A stretch of DNA of 64,000 nt. Source: Burkholderia sp. OK233 (lineage in GTDB: Bacteria > Pseudomonadota > Gammaproteobacteria > Burkholderiales > Burkholderiaceae). The notes under the pieces were generated by a model. It was given only the letters and a program-made list of their open reading frames with translations. It made no database searches and was not told the origin of the DNA. The stretch covers positions 1,426,001 to 1,490,000 of the forward strand of contig NZ_OCSR01000002.1 of the NCBI RefSeq assembly GCF_900230185.1. Direction: 5' to 3'. The translations under genes and the position numbers were made by a program. This document shows positions 46,252 to 56,373 of the stretch, piece by piece. Each line of letters starts with the position of its first letter. Within the stretch, counting starts at the first letter, position 1.

Positions 46252-47784
46252 TTACTGAAACGCCACTTCCGCAAAGCTGCGCAACTTACGGCTATGCAAA
46301 CGATGCAAGCCATTCATCCGCAACAACTCCATCGCCTTCACACCAATTTGGAGATGCTGATCGACCTGTGCGCGATAGAACTGATCCGCCATGCCGGGCA
46401 GTTTCAATTCGCCATGCAAGGGCTTGTCCGACACGCATAGCAAGGTGCCGTAAGGAACTCGGAAACGGAACCCGTTCGCGGCGATCGTCGCGCTTTCCAT
46501 ATCGAGCGCGACCGCGCGGCTTTGCGACAGCCGCTGCACCGGCTCACGGTGATCGCGCAACTCCCAGTTGCGGTTATCCACACTCGCCACCGTGCCCGTG
46601 CGCATCACGCGCTTCAACTCGACGCCATCCAGCTGCGTGACCTGCGCCACCGCGCGTTCCAACGCCACCTGCACTTCGGCAAGTGCAGGAATCGGCACCC
46701 ACAGCGGCAAATCGTCGTCAAGCACGTGATCTTCGCGCACATAGCCGTGCGCCAGCACGTAGTCGCCCAAACGCTGCGTATTGCGCAGACCCGCACAGTG
46801 GCCGAGCATGATCCACGCATGCGGACGGAGCACGGCGATGTGATCCGTGATCGTCTTCGCGTTCGACGGCCCGACACCGATGTTGACCATTGTGATGCCG
46901 CTGCCGTCGGCACGCTTCAGGTGATACGCAGGCATCTGCGGCAGACGCGGCGGCGCCGTGCCTTCCTGCGCCTGCTCGCCGAGATTCTCGTTGTACATGA
47001 TCACATCGCCCGGTTCGACGAACGACGTGTACTCGCTGCGGTAGGCGCGCAGTTCTTCGTCGTCGGTATGGGCCATCATCGTGCGGCCGAGTTTGACGAA
47101 CTCATCGATATAGAACTGATAGTTCGTGTACAACACGTAGTTCTGGCAGTGCGTGGGCGAGGTCGCCGTGTAATGCTTCAGCCGATGCAGCGAGAAATCC
47201 ACCCGCGCCGCCGTGAACAGCGCGAGCGGATGCGGGTCGCCCGGCAGCGGCTCATACGTGCCGTTGACGATGCGGTCGTCGAGCAGCGCGAGGTCCGGCG
47301 TATCGAACACGTCGCGCATCAGGAACAGGCGCTCGCGATCCAGATCGCCTTCGAGATGGATGCCTTCGGCGAAGGCAAAGTGAATCGGAATAGGCTGATC
47401 GGAGACACCGACTTCGATCTTCACGTGATGGTTCTTCGCCAGCAGACGCAATTGTTCACGATAGTAGTTGCCGAACAGATCGGGCCGCGTGACGGTCGTC
47501 TCGAACACGCCCGGGCCTGCAACGAAACCGTACGAGCGGCGCGAGTCGATATGCGTGTTGACTTCGGTGCGCACCCTGACGAACGGGTAGCAGGCGCGCA
47601 CCCGCTGTTCGAACAGTTCGTTGCGGCGATAGCGCGCGAAGGCGTCGCGCAGGAACGAAGTGTTCGCTTCGTAGATCGCCGACAGACGTGTGACGGCCTC
47701 GGTCGCGTCGTCAAAGGATTCAGTTGGGAAGCTGTTGGCGGGAGTCTGCACCGCGCGCTGATTGGTATCGTTGTTCATCTTCAT
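46252..47784 (-). CDS. amn: AMP nucleosidase
   Basis: 510 residues, near E. coli Amn (484). It splits AMP to adenine and ribose 5-phosphate and helps adjust the adenylate pool. The N-terminal Amn-specific domain includes VRVRTEVNTHIDSRRSYGFV and the C-terminal nucleoside-phosphorylase fold includes ITMVNIGVGPSNAKTITDHI, AVALDMESATIAANGFRFRV and VPYGTLLCVSDKPLHGELKL. It lies between the ISAs1 remnant and a DUF2782 gene and is monocistronic. Confidence 0.95.
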   Translation of the reverse strand: MKMNNDTNQRAVQTPANSFPTESFDDATEAVTRLSAIYEANTSFLRDAFARYRRNELFEQRVRACYPFVRVRTEVNTHIDSRRSYGFVAGPGVFETTVTRPDLFGNYYREQLRLLAKNHHVKIEVGVSDQPIPIHFAFAEGIHLEGDLDRERLFLMRDVFDTPDLALLDDRIVNGTYEPLPGDPHPLALFTAARVDFSLHRLKHYTATSPTHCQNYVLYTNYQFYIDEFVKLGRTMMAHTDDEELRAYRSEYTSFVEPGDVIMYNENLGEQAQEGTAPPRLPQMPAYHLKRADGSGITMVNIGVGPSNAKTITDHIAVLRPHAWIMLGHCAGLRNTQRLGDYVLAHGYVREDHVLDDDLPLWVPIPALAEVQVALERAVAQVTQLDGVELKRVMRTGTVASVDNRNWELRDHREPVQRLSQSRAVALDMESATIAANGFRFRVPYGTLLCVSDKPLHGELKLPGMADQFYRAQVDQHLQIGVKAMELLRMNGLHRLHSRKLRSFAEVAFQ

Positions 47785-47978
47785 TCGCCCCTATTGATGA
47801 GATGACATTACCACGGAACCCGTGATCGCCAAATGACCTCTCGGCGCCTACCACACCTGCCGCAACAGCGGCCGCAAGATTGCGCGCACGGCGCGCGAAA
47901 GCGGCGCAAAATAAGGCGATCGCGCCCGTAGGCAAGGCTGGATTTGCTAGAATCGGGGCACCATATTGGAGAATCACC

Positions 47979-48374
47979 ATGAAGCCGTTCCTTCCCGTCG
48001 CCGTTGCACTGGCCCTCGCCTTTGGCAACGCGGCGATGGCTGCCCAGCCTGTCGACGACACTCCGCCCGCCGGCGCGCCCCAGTCCGCCAATGAACGGGC
48101 CGGCCTGCCTGACCTGGCGAAGATCAATCGTCCGGCCGCCGAGGTCAGCTCGAAGGTCGAAATCAACGTCCCGCGCACGCCGAGCTTCTACGAACGCAGC
48201 GCTAACGGCACCGAAATCATCGAATACCGCGACAAAGGCAAGCCCGTTGAAATCAACGTGCATTCGAATCTCGGCACGCGCTATCAGATGAGCGCGCCGC
48301 TCGACACGTCACCCACCGTGCGCGACAACGGCCGCGCAAGCACGCGTTTGCCGTCGGTGAATCTGACTTATTGA
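47979..48374 (+). CDS. Periplasmic DUF2782 protein
   Basis: 131 residues from the ATG at 47979, after TTGGAGA. Signal peptide MKPFLPVAVALALAFGNAAM then AAQ. The mature part carries the DUF2782 pattern (TEIIEYRDKGKPVEINVHSN, LGTRYQMSAPLD). Function unknown. In betaproteobacteria this gene commonly precedes thrB and polA, as part of a conserved cluster; thrB follows here but polA is elsewhere in this window. Confidence 0.85.
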   Translation: MKPFLPVAVALALAFGNAAMAAQPVDDTPPAGAPQSANERAGLPDLAKINRPAAEVSSKVEINVPRTPSFYERSANGTEIIEYRDKGKPVEINVHSNLGTRYQMSAPLDTSPTVRDNGRASTRLPSVNLTY

Positions 48375-48651
48375 TGCATGCCGGGGCGGCGTGAGCCGCT
48401 CCCCCGGATCTGCGCGGCCCGCGGGCGTCGCCCCCGGGTTTTCAGCCTGCTTACCGATTTTCAGCACCGCCTGCAGCATGGCGATGCCGCGTTGAATTGT
48501 CGCAGCGCTTTGCGGCCCTGACGGATGGCCAGGATTGGCAGGCAAGATTCACTGCCAGATTGACCTTGACCACGCTTTCTGCAACGCATTTGCCACACCT
48601 CGCACTGGTCGCATCGCGCCAGCCCGACTAACCTGATCCGACGTTTCCCGC

Positions 48652-49647
48652 ATGGCTGTCTTCACCGCTGTCACCGAACCCCAACTAGCAGAATGGATGC
48701 GTCATTACGATCTCGGCGAAGTTGTCGAGTTTCGCGGCATCCCGTCCGGTATTGAGAACAGCAACTTCTTTCTGACGACGACGCGCGGCGAATACGTCCT
48801 CACGATTTTCGAAAAGCTGACGGCCGAACAACTGCCGTTCTATCTCGATCTGATGCAGCATCTGGCCGCGCACCGTGTGCCGGTGCCGGATCCCATGCCG
48901 CGCGAAGACGGCGCGCTGTTCGGCACGCTGCACGGCAAGCCCGCCGCCATTGTGACCAAGCTCGAAGGCGCGCCGGAGTTGGCGCCGCAAGTCGAGCACT
49001 GCGTCGAGGTCGGGCAAATGCTGGCGCGCATGCATCTGGCGGGGCGCGACTATCCGCGCTATCAGCCGAATCTGCGCAGCCTGCCGTGGTGGCAGGAAAC
49101 CGTACCGACCATCCTGCCGTTCCTTGCGGGCGCGCAGCGCGATCTGCTGTCGTCCGAACTGGCCCATCAGGAGGCTTTCTTCGCGTCGACGGATTACGCC
49201 GAATTGCCCGAGGGCCCTTGCCACGCCGACCTGTTCCGCGACAACGCGCTGTTCGCGCACGCCGCGCCGGACACCGGCCACGAGGTACGCCTGGGCGGCT
49301 TCTTCGACTTCTATTTCGCCGGCTGCGACAAGTGGCTGTTCGACGTCGCGGTAACGGTCAACGACTGGTGCGTCGACCTCGCCACCGGCAAGCTCGACGA
49401 AGCGCGAACCGAAGCCATGCTGCGCGCCTACCAGACCGTGCGCCCATTCACCGCCGAAGAAAATCGTCATTGGGGCGATATGCTGCGTGCCGGTGCTTAC
49501 CGCTTCTGGGTCTCGCGCCTGTATGATTTTCATCTGCCGCGCGCGGCCGAGTTACTCAAACCGCACGACCCCGGTCATTTCGAGCGCATTCTGCGCGAAC
49601 GCCTGTCCGGCGTTGCTCTTCCAGGCATTCATACCTCATGCAACTGA
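48652..49647 (+). CDS. thrB: Homoserine kinase, ThrB type II (aminoglycoside-kinase fold)
   Basis: 331 residues. It phosphorylates homoserine on the way to threonine. The kinase core is visible: [20 protein letters not shown] (nucleotide loop), catalytic loop [14 protein letters not shown] with Asp, and metal-binding Asp in [14 protein letters not shown]. This is the APH-like form of ThrB used by Pseudomonas and Burkholderia, not the GHMP form of E. coli. The stop overlaps the next gene by 10 bases. The 277-base gap before it holds only a GC-rich hairpin near 48378-48406. Confidence 0.94.
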   Translation: MAVFTAVTEPQLAEWMRHYDLGEVVEFRGIPSGIENSNFFLTTTRGEYVLTIFEKLTAEQLPFYLDLMQHLAAHRVPVPDPMPREDGALFGTLHGKPAAIVTKLEGAPELAPQVEHCVEVGQMLARMHLAGRDYPRYQPNLRSLPWWQETVPTILPFLAGAQRDLLSSELAHQEAFFASTDYAELPEGPCHADLFRDNALFAHAAPDTGHEVRLGGFFDFYFAGCDKWLFDVAVTVNDWCVDLATGKLDEARTEAMLRAYQTVRPFTAEENRHWGDMLRAGAYRFWVSRLYDFHLPRAAELLKPHDPGHFERILRERLSGVALPGIHTSCN

Positions 49648-50444
49648 TCGAAGTCCCCGCGAAAACCGGCTATGTCTGGTTCCGGCAGGGTATCTGGCTG
49701 TTCCGCAAGAACCCGCTCGCGTTTCTGACGCTGTTCTTCACCTATCTGCTGGTCATGACGCTGGCGTCGCAGATTCCGGTCATCGGCGGCGTGCTGCCGC
49801 TGGTCTTCATTCCGGGTGTCGCCGTCGGCTTCATGGCGGCCTGCCGCAACACCATTGCGGGCAAGCCGGTGTTCCCGACCATTCTGGTGGACGGCTTTCA
49901 CTCGTACGGCCCCGCGGTCGCCAAACGTCTGCTGGCGCTGGGCGTGCTGTACGTCGTCGCGATGGCGCTGGTGCTCGCCGGCTCGGCACTCGCCGACGGC
50001 GGCATGCTGCTGAAGGTCATGCTCGGCATGGCTACGATGGATCAGGACGCGATCGCCAACAGCAATATCCCGCTGGCGGTGATCGCCGCGTTCGCGTTCT
50101 ACATTCCCGTCGCGATGATTTTCTGGTTCTCGCCGGTTCTTATCGCGTGGCACGACGTGCCGCCCGTCAAGGCGATGTTCTTCAGCGTCGTCAGTTGCTG
50201 GCGCAATCGCGGCGCGTTCATCGTGTTCGGCGCATTGTGGTTCGCGGTGGCGACGACGGTCTCGTTCGGCTTGTCCGCGCTGATGCAGGCGCTGGGTGCG
50301 GGCGACTTCGCGTTTGCGATCCTGATGCCCGCCACGATGATCGTTACGACTATGCTGTATTGCTCGTTCTACGCGACCTATCGCGGCTGCTTCGGCGTGC
50401 AAACGCCCGAAGCGCCGGACCTGCCGACCACGCCGGCGGCTTGA
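49638..50444 (+). CDS. BPSS1780-family membrane protein
   Basis: 268 residues, with five or six hydrophobic helices ([59 protein letters not shown]). The N-terminus [20 protein letters not shown] with an amphipathic start is typical of this family of unknown role. It overlaps the end of thrB by 10 bases, so it is translated from the same mRNA. Confidence 0.85.
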   Translation: MQLIEVPAKTGYVWFRQGIWLFRKNPLAFLTLFFTYLLVMTLASQIPVIGGVLPLVFIPGVAVGFMAACRNTIAGKPVFPTILVDGFHSYGPAVAKRLLALGVLYVVAMALVLAGSALADGGMLLKVMLGMATMDQDAIANSNIPLAVIAAFAFYIPVAMIFWFSPVLIAWHDVPPVKAMFFSVVSCWRNRGAFIVFGALWFAVATTVSFGLSALMQALGAGDFAFAILMPATMIVTTMLYCSFYATYRGCFGVQTPEAPDLPTTPAA

Positions 50445-50575
50445 GCGCCGGCTAGGCTGCCATCAGGCGCGGGCGCTTCGCCAAATCACCATCCGCACTC
50501 GGCAGTTCGCCCCGACTTGCGGCACAATGGTTTGCGCGCAATCGATTTGCACGCTCTTTTTACGCGAGATGCAAC

Positions 50576-51028
50576 ATGACCCAGCGCCCCGCTTTGCCCT
50601 TCACGCTCGACGAGCAACTCTGCTTCGCACTCTATTCGACCTCGCTTGCGATGACGAAAGCGTACAAACCGCTGCTCGACAAGCTCGGCCTGACGTACCC
50701 ACAATATCTGACGATGCTCGTGCTATGGGAAGCCGACGACGTCACGGTGAAAGACATGGCCGCGCGCCTGAATCTCGACTCGGCGACGGTCACGCCGCTG
50801 CTCAAGCGCCTCGAGGCGCAGGGCTACCTGGAACGGGTACGCGGCGTCGAAGATGAGCGGCTCGTCTATATCCGGCTCACCAAAGCGGGCACTGCGCTGA
50901 AGCGTCAGGCACGCGAAGTGCCGGCGGAAATCTTCTGCGCGACCCAGCAGACGCCGGAATTCCTGCTCCGTCTGCGTGACGATCTGACGCGCCTGCGCAC
51001 CACCCTCAACGATTACATGGACCACTAG
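50576..51028 (+). CDS. ohrR: MarR-family organic-peroxide sensor OhrR
   Basis: 150 residues. MarR winged helix, with the reactive Cys16 in [16 protein letters not shown] and the peroxide-pocket tyrosines in [18 protein letters not shown]-binding part [21 protein letters not shown] second cysteine near 122 suggests the two-Cys type. It represses ohr until oxidised by organic hydroperoxides. It is directly upstream of ohr in the same direction, with a palindromic operator between them. Confidence 0.93.
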   Translation: MTQRPALPFTLDEQLCFALYSTSLAMTKAYKPLLDKLGLTYPQYLTMLVLWEADDVTVKDMAARLNLDSATVTPLLKRLEAQGYLERVRGVEDERLVYIRLTKAGTALKRQAREVPAEIFCATQQTPEFLLRLRDDLTRLRTTLNDYMDH

Positions 51029-51079
51029 CCGGCCTGTTTCAAAAGGCACGCTATCGAGGCGATACAAAAATTAGTTTGC

Positions 51080-51096
51080 ACACAAATCATTTGTGT
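51080..51096. promoter_or_regulatory. OhrR operator upstream of ohr
   Basis: ACACAAA-TCA-TTTGTGT, a perfect 17-base palindrome, 101 bases before the ohr ATG. TACTAT at 51096-51101 could be the -10 of ohr, so a bound repressor would block it. No like site is seen before ohrR itself. Confidence 0.75.
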
Positions 51097-51197
51097 ACTA
51101 TCTTTCTCACATGCCGCTTCGATAGCACTCCGCCAGGAAGGCGGGCAAACAGCGGCAAGCATGCACACCCTGACAACTCAGACTAAGGAGCAGCACA

Positions 51198-51617
51198 ATG
51201 AACATCCTCTACAAAGCAAGCGCAACCAGCACCGGTGGCCGTGACGGCCGTGCAGTATCGTCGGACAATGCGTTGGACGTGAAGCTGGCGGCACCGCGTG
51301 AACTGGGCGGCACCGGCGCAGCGGGTACCAACCCGGAACAACTCTTTGCAGCCGGCTACTCGGCGTGTTTCCTGAGCGCGATGAAGTTCATCGCCGGCCA
51401 GCGCAAGCAGGCTTTGCCGGCTGACACGCAAGTCACGGCGGAAGTGGGGATCGGCCCGAACGACAATGGCGGCTTCGCGCTCGACATCGATCTGCGCGTC
51501 TCGCTGCCGGGCCTCGCTGCAGATGCAGCCAAAGAACTGGTCGATGCAGCGCATCAGGTCTGCCCGTATTCGAACGCCACGCGCAACAACGTCGCGGTGC
51601 GCCTGCAAGTCGCGTAA
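51198..51617 (+). CDS. ohr: Organic hydroperoxide resistance protein Ohr
   Basis: 139 residues, a thiol peroxidase of the OsmC/Ohr family that reduces organic hydroperoxides with lipoyl groups. The peroxidatic Cys57 (AAGYSACFLSAMKF) and resolving Cys122 (VCPYSNATRNN) are both present, and Arg15 and Glu47 are in place for catalysis. AAGGAG precedes the ATG. A 13-bp hairpin lies downstream. Confidence 0.96.
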   Translation: MNILYKASATSTGGRDGRAVSSDNALDVKLAAPRELGGTGAAGTNPEQLFAAGYSACFLSAMKFIAGQRKQALPADTQVTAEVGIGPNDNGGFALDIDLRVSLPGLAADAAKELVDAAHQVCPYSNATRNNVAVRLQVA

Positions 51618-51684
51618 GCTCCTGCGGCCTGAACGAATTGCCAATGAATCGTTGACGCGTGCGGCACAATCGCGCCGTCATGAA

Positions 51685-51720
51685 CAACGCCCGTACCCTG
51701 CAAACCAGGTGCGGGCGTTG
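51685..51720 (+). terminator. Hairpin after ohr
   Basis: CAACGCCCGTACC (51685-51697) pairs with GGTGCGGGCGTTG (51708-51720), one wobble, 10-base loop. The following sequence is only weakly T-rich. Confidence 0.6.
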
Positions 51721-51919
51721 TGCCGTTTGGCGGTGCAATAGGCATTCACGGACGCGGCACGCAATGTGCGGCATCGACCCGATCCATCACCTGCCGTCAC
51801 GCGACTTCGCCCGTAGCTCTGTGAGTAAGCGCGCAGTTCAGTAATATCGTCGCCTGGCAGCTGATCATTGCGCCGGTCGATGCCTGGCCGCGCAGCCCTT
51901 TACCCGACCCACGATCCCA

Positions 51920-53419
51920 ATGACACGCTTACGGCGCCTGAGCGACACCTTTGATAGCGGGCTGGTCTGGTTTCGCCGCGACCTGCGCAGCACGGACAAC
52001 GCCGCGCTCTACTTCGCGCTCAAGCATTGCGCGCGCGTCTGGTGCGTGTTCGTATTCGACACGACGATCCTGCAGCCGCTGAGCACCGCCTGGCGAACGC
52101 GCCGTCCGGACACGCAACCACAGGACCGCCGCGTCGAGTTCATTCTTGCAGCATTGGGCGAGTTGGACGAGGCGTTGCGCGCCAAAGGTGGCGGGCTCAT
52201 CGTGCTGTACGGCGATCCGGCCGATCTCGTGCCCAGGCTCGCCGACGAGCTCAGCGTGGATGCAATATTCACGAATCACGATTACGAACCGGTCGCGATC
52301 GAGCGCGACGAGACGGTACACGAGCGGCTTGCCCAGGCTGGACGCCAATGGCTGACGTCTAAAGACCAGGTGATTTTCGAGCGCGATGAGGTGCTGACAG
52401 GCCAGAACAAACCGTTCACGGTGTTCACGCCCTATAAGAACGCATGGCTCAAGCAGCTGACGGCCTTCGATCTAAAGCCGTATCCGGTCGGGACCTACAC
52501 GAAGCAGCTCGCGGCACTGCCGCCCAAGCTGGACCGTCAGTTGCCGACGCTCGATCAACTCGGCTTCGCACCGAGCAACCTCGCGGAGCTCAACTTGCCC
52601 ACAGGCATGAGCGGCGCGCAACGCCTGCTCGACGACTTCATGACCCGCATCGACAGCTATAAGGACCGGCGCGACTTTCCCGCAGTCAAAGGCCCGAGCT
52701 ACCTGTCGATGCATCTGCGCTTCGGCACTGTCTCGATCCGCACGCTCGCGCGGCTCGCGCACGAAATGACACTGCAGCCGGACGGGCAAGGCTCGGCCAC
52801 GTGGCTGTCGGAGCTGATCTGGCGGGATTTTTACTTCATGATCCTCTCGCACCATCCAAGGCTGGCAGGCGGTGCGTCGTTCAAGGAAGAGTACGACCGG
52901 CTGCGCTGGGAGCAGGGCCCGGAAGCGGACAAGGCGTTCGCCGCATGGTGCGACGGCCGCACGGGCTATCCGCTGGTCGACGCGGCGATGCAGCAACTGA
53001 ACCGCACCGGCTACATGCACAACCGCCTGCGGATGGTGACGGCGAGTTTTCTGGTGAAGGATCTGGGCATCGATTGGCGACGCGGCGAGCGCTACTTCGC
53101 CGAACAACTGAACGACTTCGATTTCTCGGCGAATAACGGCGGCTGGCAATGGGCGGCATCCACGGGATGCGACGCGCAACCGTATTTCCGGATCTTCAAT
53201 CCGATCACGCAATCCGAAAAGTTCGACGCCGAAGGGCGCTTTATCAAACGCTACCTGCCCCAACTTGCGAAACTGCCGGCCAAATGGATTCACGCGCCGT
53301 GGCTGGCGGGTGCGGATCGGCTCGCGGAATTTGGTGTGGTATTGGGCAAGGATTATCCCGCCCCGATCGTCGACCACGCCGACGCACGGCAGCGTACGCT
53401 TGCCCGTTTTGGCAAGTAA
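51920..53419 (+). CDS. phrB: Deoxyribodipyrimidine photolyase (CPD type)
   Basis: 499 residues. N-terminal photolyase domain starting GLVWFRRDLRSTDNAALYFA. The FAD-binding C-terminal domain shows PSYLSMHLRFGTVSIR, WLSELIWRDFYFMIL, GYPLVDAAMQQLNRTGYMHN and the Trp-rich NNGGWQWAASTGCDAQPYFR. It repairs cyclobutane pyrimidine dimers using blue light. The position of conserved tryptophans fits class I CPD photolyase rather than cryptochrome DASH. Confidence 0.94.
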   Translation: MTRLRRLSDTFDSGLVWFRRDLRSTDNAALYFALKHCARVWCVFVFDTTILQPLSTAWRTRRPDTQPQDRRVEFILAALGELDEALRAKGGGLIVLYGDPADLVPRLADELSVDAIFTNHDYEPVAIERDETVHERLAQAGRQWLTSKDQVIFERDEVLTGQNKPFTVFTPYKNAWLKQLTAFDLKPYPVGTYTKQLAALPPKLDRQLPTLDQLGFAPSNLAELNLPTGMSGAQRLLDDFMTRIDSYKDRRDFPAVKGPSYLSMHLRFGTVSIRTLARLAHEMTLQPDGQGSATWLSELIWRDFYFMILSHHPRLAGGASFKEEYDRLRWEQGPEADKAFAAWCDGRTGYPLVDAAMQQLNRTGYMHNRLRMVTASFLVKDLGIDWRRGERYFAEQLNDFDFSANNGGWQWAASTGCDAQPYFRIFNPITQSEKFDAEGRFIKRYLPQLAKLPAKWIHAPWLAGADRLAEFGVVLGKDYPAPIVDHADARQRTLARFGK

Positions 53420-53638
53420 GTGCCCGCTCACTTTGATTTGATCAGGAACGTCTGGCAAAGACTGAGAGATGCGCCGTTTGCGGTCGCGGCTCGTGTTCTA
53501 GTGCTGCTCGCCGCGCCGACGCTTGCATTCTGGCGACGGAACCGCTGGGCTGGCGAACTGCTCGAGCCCTAGGTAGCCTGGGAGGCATTTACCGCGGTGT
53601 TGAATCACGCGCTGTGGCAATTGAATCCGGCTGTTTAA
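53420..53638 (+). pseudogene. Possible gene fragment with an in-frame stop
   Basis: A GTG at 53420, overlapping the end of phrB, opens a frame with a protein-like sequence (LRDAPFAVAARVLVLLAAPT and FWRRNRWAGELLEP), a TAG, then VAWEAFTAVLNHALWQLNPA to 53638. The two parts in the same frame suggest a nonsense-broken short membrane protein. Family not recognised. Confidence 0.3.
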
Positions 53639-53737
53639 GCGTGTTTGAGCCCTTCCAATAGCTCATAACAGCTTGGGTACCCCACCCCAAAACATCGGCG
53701 TTCTTCATTACGCGCCGATGCTTCAAACTCGCACAGC

Positions 53738-53914
53738 TTAGTGCTGGCTCATCCACGACGGCTGACGGTTGATTGTCTCGCGGTCCAGCTTGCGCATACG
53801 GAATTCCAGATCGTACAGATCGGTTGCCTCTGCGAGGAAAGCGTCAGCGCGTTCTTTCGCGAGTTGATCGGGCGATTTGGTCAGGAACAGAAACAGGCGG
53901 CTAAGCAGGTACAT
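53738..53914 (-). CDS. DUF3563 family small protein
   Basis: 58 residues from the ATG at 53914 after GAGG; a TTG at 53929 is less likely. MYLLSRLFLFLTKSPDQLAK and RADAFLAEATDLYDLEFRMR match the DUF3563 pattern, found widely in Burkholderia and ending with a short polar tail. Function unknown. Confidence 0.8.
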   Translation of the reverse strand: MYLLSRLFLFLTKSPDQLAKERADAFLAEATDLYDLEFRMRKLDRETINRQPSWMSQH

Positions 53915-54021
53915 GGTCAACCTCGACAATGAGTTTAGGCGTTAACTCCTAAGGGATAACCCGTATTATAGGGAAAACCCTAGGAACATGCCAATATTCA
54001 TTTCGAAGTGTTGCTCCAATG

Positions 54022-55218
54022 TCACCGCGCACCCGTCGAAGCTTCTGTGGCGGTGCTTTCAGCGATACGGCCGGTGCCCGTGCGGCGTTGGTGCCTGAAG
54101 AATTCCCACACCATGGCGCTTGCGTCCGGGCCTTTGGCGGAATGGAAAGGTACGGCGTCGTCGCCGCCACTCCAGGCGTGCGCGAGCCCCTGGACACGGC
54201 ACAGCCGCACCACGCGCCGGCCGCCGCGCAGGTAGTCGCGCATCACTACGCCACCTTTGCGCTCCTCCTTCACTTCGCCGGATTTGCGCGCACCTTTCTC
54301 GTCGACGATCCGGTTCAGACGGAGAAACTGCACCGCCAGCTGGTCCGCATTGACGGGCGCGACCACATGGTCGGTGTCGCCGTGGAGGATGATGGCCGGC
54401 ATCCCGGGATATTCAGCCACATTAACAAGTTCGTCGACCAGCTCGGCCGGCTCGCGACGCGCGCCGCGCCGCATCACGTCCATCGCCGTAATACCGGAGC
54501 GGGCCTCGCCGAAAGCGGGGCCGGAATGCAGCGCGACCGCCGCGAATCGTTCCGGGTAGTTGACGGCCAGAAGCGCCGTCAGGCCGGCCCCAGCAGAGAT
54601 TCCGGCGACATATACGCGCTCGCTGTCGAAGCCGTGCTGGGCAACCAGTGAATCCACCAGCGAAACGACCGCACGCGCCTCAGCACCGCCGGCGCTGTCG
54701 CTGGCGTCGTACCAATGCCAGCAGCGATGCGAATGCACATGCTTCGACTGTTCCGGATAAACCACGGCAAAGCCGAACCGGTCGGCGAGCACGTTCATCC
54801 GCGTGCCTTCGGCGAATTCGTCAATCGACTGGGTGCAGCCGTGCAGCATCACTACCAGCGGCATCGCCTCGTGCGCATGGCCGGTCGGGATGTACAGCCC
54901 GTACTGAAGGTGGTTGACGAGTCGCCCAGGCGCGGTGGGCGCCGAATGGAACGAGCGCGTCCATGAACCGCTCGCCCATGCCGACGCGCGCGGACGAACC
55001 CGCGATTCCCGCGGAGCGGCGCGCGGCGCCTCGCGTTTCGCGGATGCGCGCAGCGCGGCCACCGGCTTGACAGGGCGGGCCTTGGCCGAAGGCTTGGTGG
55101 TGGCCACGCGCGCCGGCCGCGCGGTGGCGCGCTTGGTGGTTGCGTGAGTGTGCTCGGTTTGAATGGCGAGCAGCCGCTTAAGACCACGTAGCCAGATTTT
55201 CGATAGACTTTTTGCCAT
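54022..55218 (-). CDS. PHB depolymerase-family esterase
   Basis: 398 residues from the ATG at 55218. The first ~90 residues are very basic and low in complexity (Arg, Ala, Lys, Thr), a common feature of this family (PF10503). The alpha/beta hydrolase has the oxyanion HGCTQ at 126-130, the nucleophile Ser208 in GISAGAG, Asp in HGDTDHVV and His in GLAHAWSGG. No signal peptide is seen, so it may act on cytoplasmic granules or other esters; substrate unproven. The 357 bases before it (55219-55575) show no gene. Confidence 0.9.
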   Translation of the reverse strand: MAKSLSKIWLRGLKRLLAIQTEHTHATTKRATARPARVATTKPSAKARPVKPVAALRASAKREAPRAAPRESRVRPRASAWASGSWTRSFHSAPTAPGRLVNHLQYGLYIPTGHAHEAMPLVVMLHGCTQSIDEFAEGTRMNVLADRFGFAVVYPEQSKHVHSHRCWHWYDASDSAGGAEARAVVSLVDSLVAQHGFDSERVYVAGISAGAGLTALLAVNYPERFAAVALHSGPAFGEARSGITAMDVMRRGARREPAELVDELVNVAEYPGMPAIILHGDTDHVVAPVNADQLAVQFLRLNRIVDEKGARKSGEVKEERKGGVVMRDYLRGGRRVVRLCRVQGLAHAWSGGDDAVPFHSAKGPDASAMVWEFFRHQRRTGTGRIAESTATEASTGAR

Positions 55219-55575
55219 TGGCGGGTGACCTCGCAAAAAGGGACAGGTGCCGTTCGATAGAACGACGCTTTGTTGTGCAATGCACAATAACACCAATCCT
55301 CATGCGATGCTGACGGCCTTAGCCTCTGCCGGATACCGGATTTTCCGCCAGGAGAACCTTGCAGCAGCACCAACGTCAAACGATTGCGAAGCTTGTTCGC
55401 TAGCCAACGCCCTGTCACAAAAAGCCTGATGCGTGGCGAATCCCGCCTGCAGCACCCGTCTATACTGACGGGTAAATAATGTCTGCAGACGCCTTTGCCG
55501 CGTCGGCGATTCGCGCCGTTCGCGCGTTAAACCATTACCAACCCGATTCTACGCGGCCTTGGTCGCGCTTTTGCC

Positions 55576-56277
55576 ATGCCCGATTTACCAGCCCATCTGT
55601 GGTACTCGATCACCAGCCTCGGCGGCGCCGGCATGACGCTGCCGCTCGCGTTCGCCATCGCACTTTGGCTGGCGATCGGCTACTCGTGGCGCATGGCTGC
55701 CGGCTGGTTGCTGCTGCTTGGCGCGGCCATCGGCGTTGTGACCGTGACCAAGCTGGCCTTCCTCGGCTGGGGCGTCGGCGTGCGCGAACTGGATTTCACC
55801 GGTGTCAGCGGTCACGCCATGCTGTCTACCGCCGTCTATCCGGTCGCGCTGTTCCTGATACTGCTGCCGGCGCGCCCGGCAATTCGTCTGCTTGGCGTCT
55901 TATTGGGCCTGACCGCGGGCATTGCGGTCGGCTTGTCGCGCGTCGTGCTGAGCGCTCACTCACCGTCTGAAGCCGTGACCGGCTGCCTGGTCGGCGCGCT
56001 GGCGGCACTGTTCTTCGTACGCATGGCGTGGCATGCCGAGCCGGGCCGGCTGTCGGCGCTGCCCGTCACCGCAAGTTTGATGATCCTCGCGCTGCTAATG
56101 CACGGTGTGCACGTGCCGACGCAACGCTGGGTCACCCATATTGCGCTGAAGGTGTCCGGCCACGACCGCCCGTTCATCCGCGCCAAGTGGCGGGCCGTGC
56201 GCGACGTACGTCCCGCCACAGCGCCGCTGTCGCAGACGCTCAACACGCTGACGCCGCCGCACTCGCCGGACGTCTGA
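55576..56277 (+). CDS. PAP2-superfamily phosphatase
   Basis: 233 residues with about five transmembrane helices. The phosphatase motifs are partial but readable: VSGHAMLSTAVYPVA (second motif, Ser-Gly-His) and GLSRVVLSAHSPSEA (third motif, Ser-Arg-x5-His). The first motif (Lys-x6-Arg-Pro) is not clear; the region reads VTKLAFLGWGV. Members dephosphorylate lipid phosphates such as undecaprenyl pyrophosphate or phosphatidic acid. The C-terminal ~60 residues are soluble. Confidence 0.82.
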   Translation: MPDLPAHLWYSITSLGGAGMTLPLAFAIALWLAIGYSWRMAAGWLLLLGAAIGVVTVTKLAFLGWGVGVRELDFTGVSGHAMLSTAVYPVALFLILLPARPAIRLLGVLLGLTAGIAVGLSRVVLSAHSPSEAVTGCLVGALAALFFVRMAWHAEPGRLSALPVTASLMILALLMHGVHVPTQRWVTHIALKVSGHDRPFIRAKWRAVRDVRPATAPLSQTLNTLTPPHSPDV

Positions 56278-56373
56278 AGCACGTTCAATCGATTGCCTGT
56301 TCGGCAACTGAAGCCCACGCCTGCCAATCCACGCGCCGCTTCATGCGCGCAATTGAATAATCGTCATGGGTAC

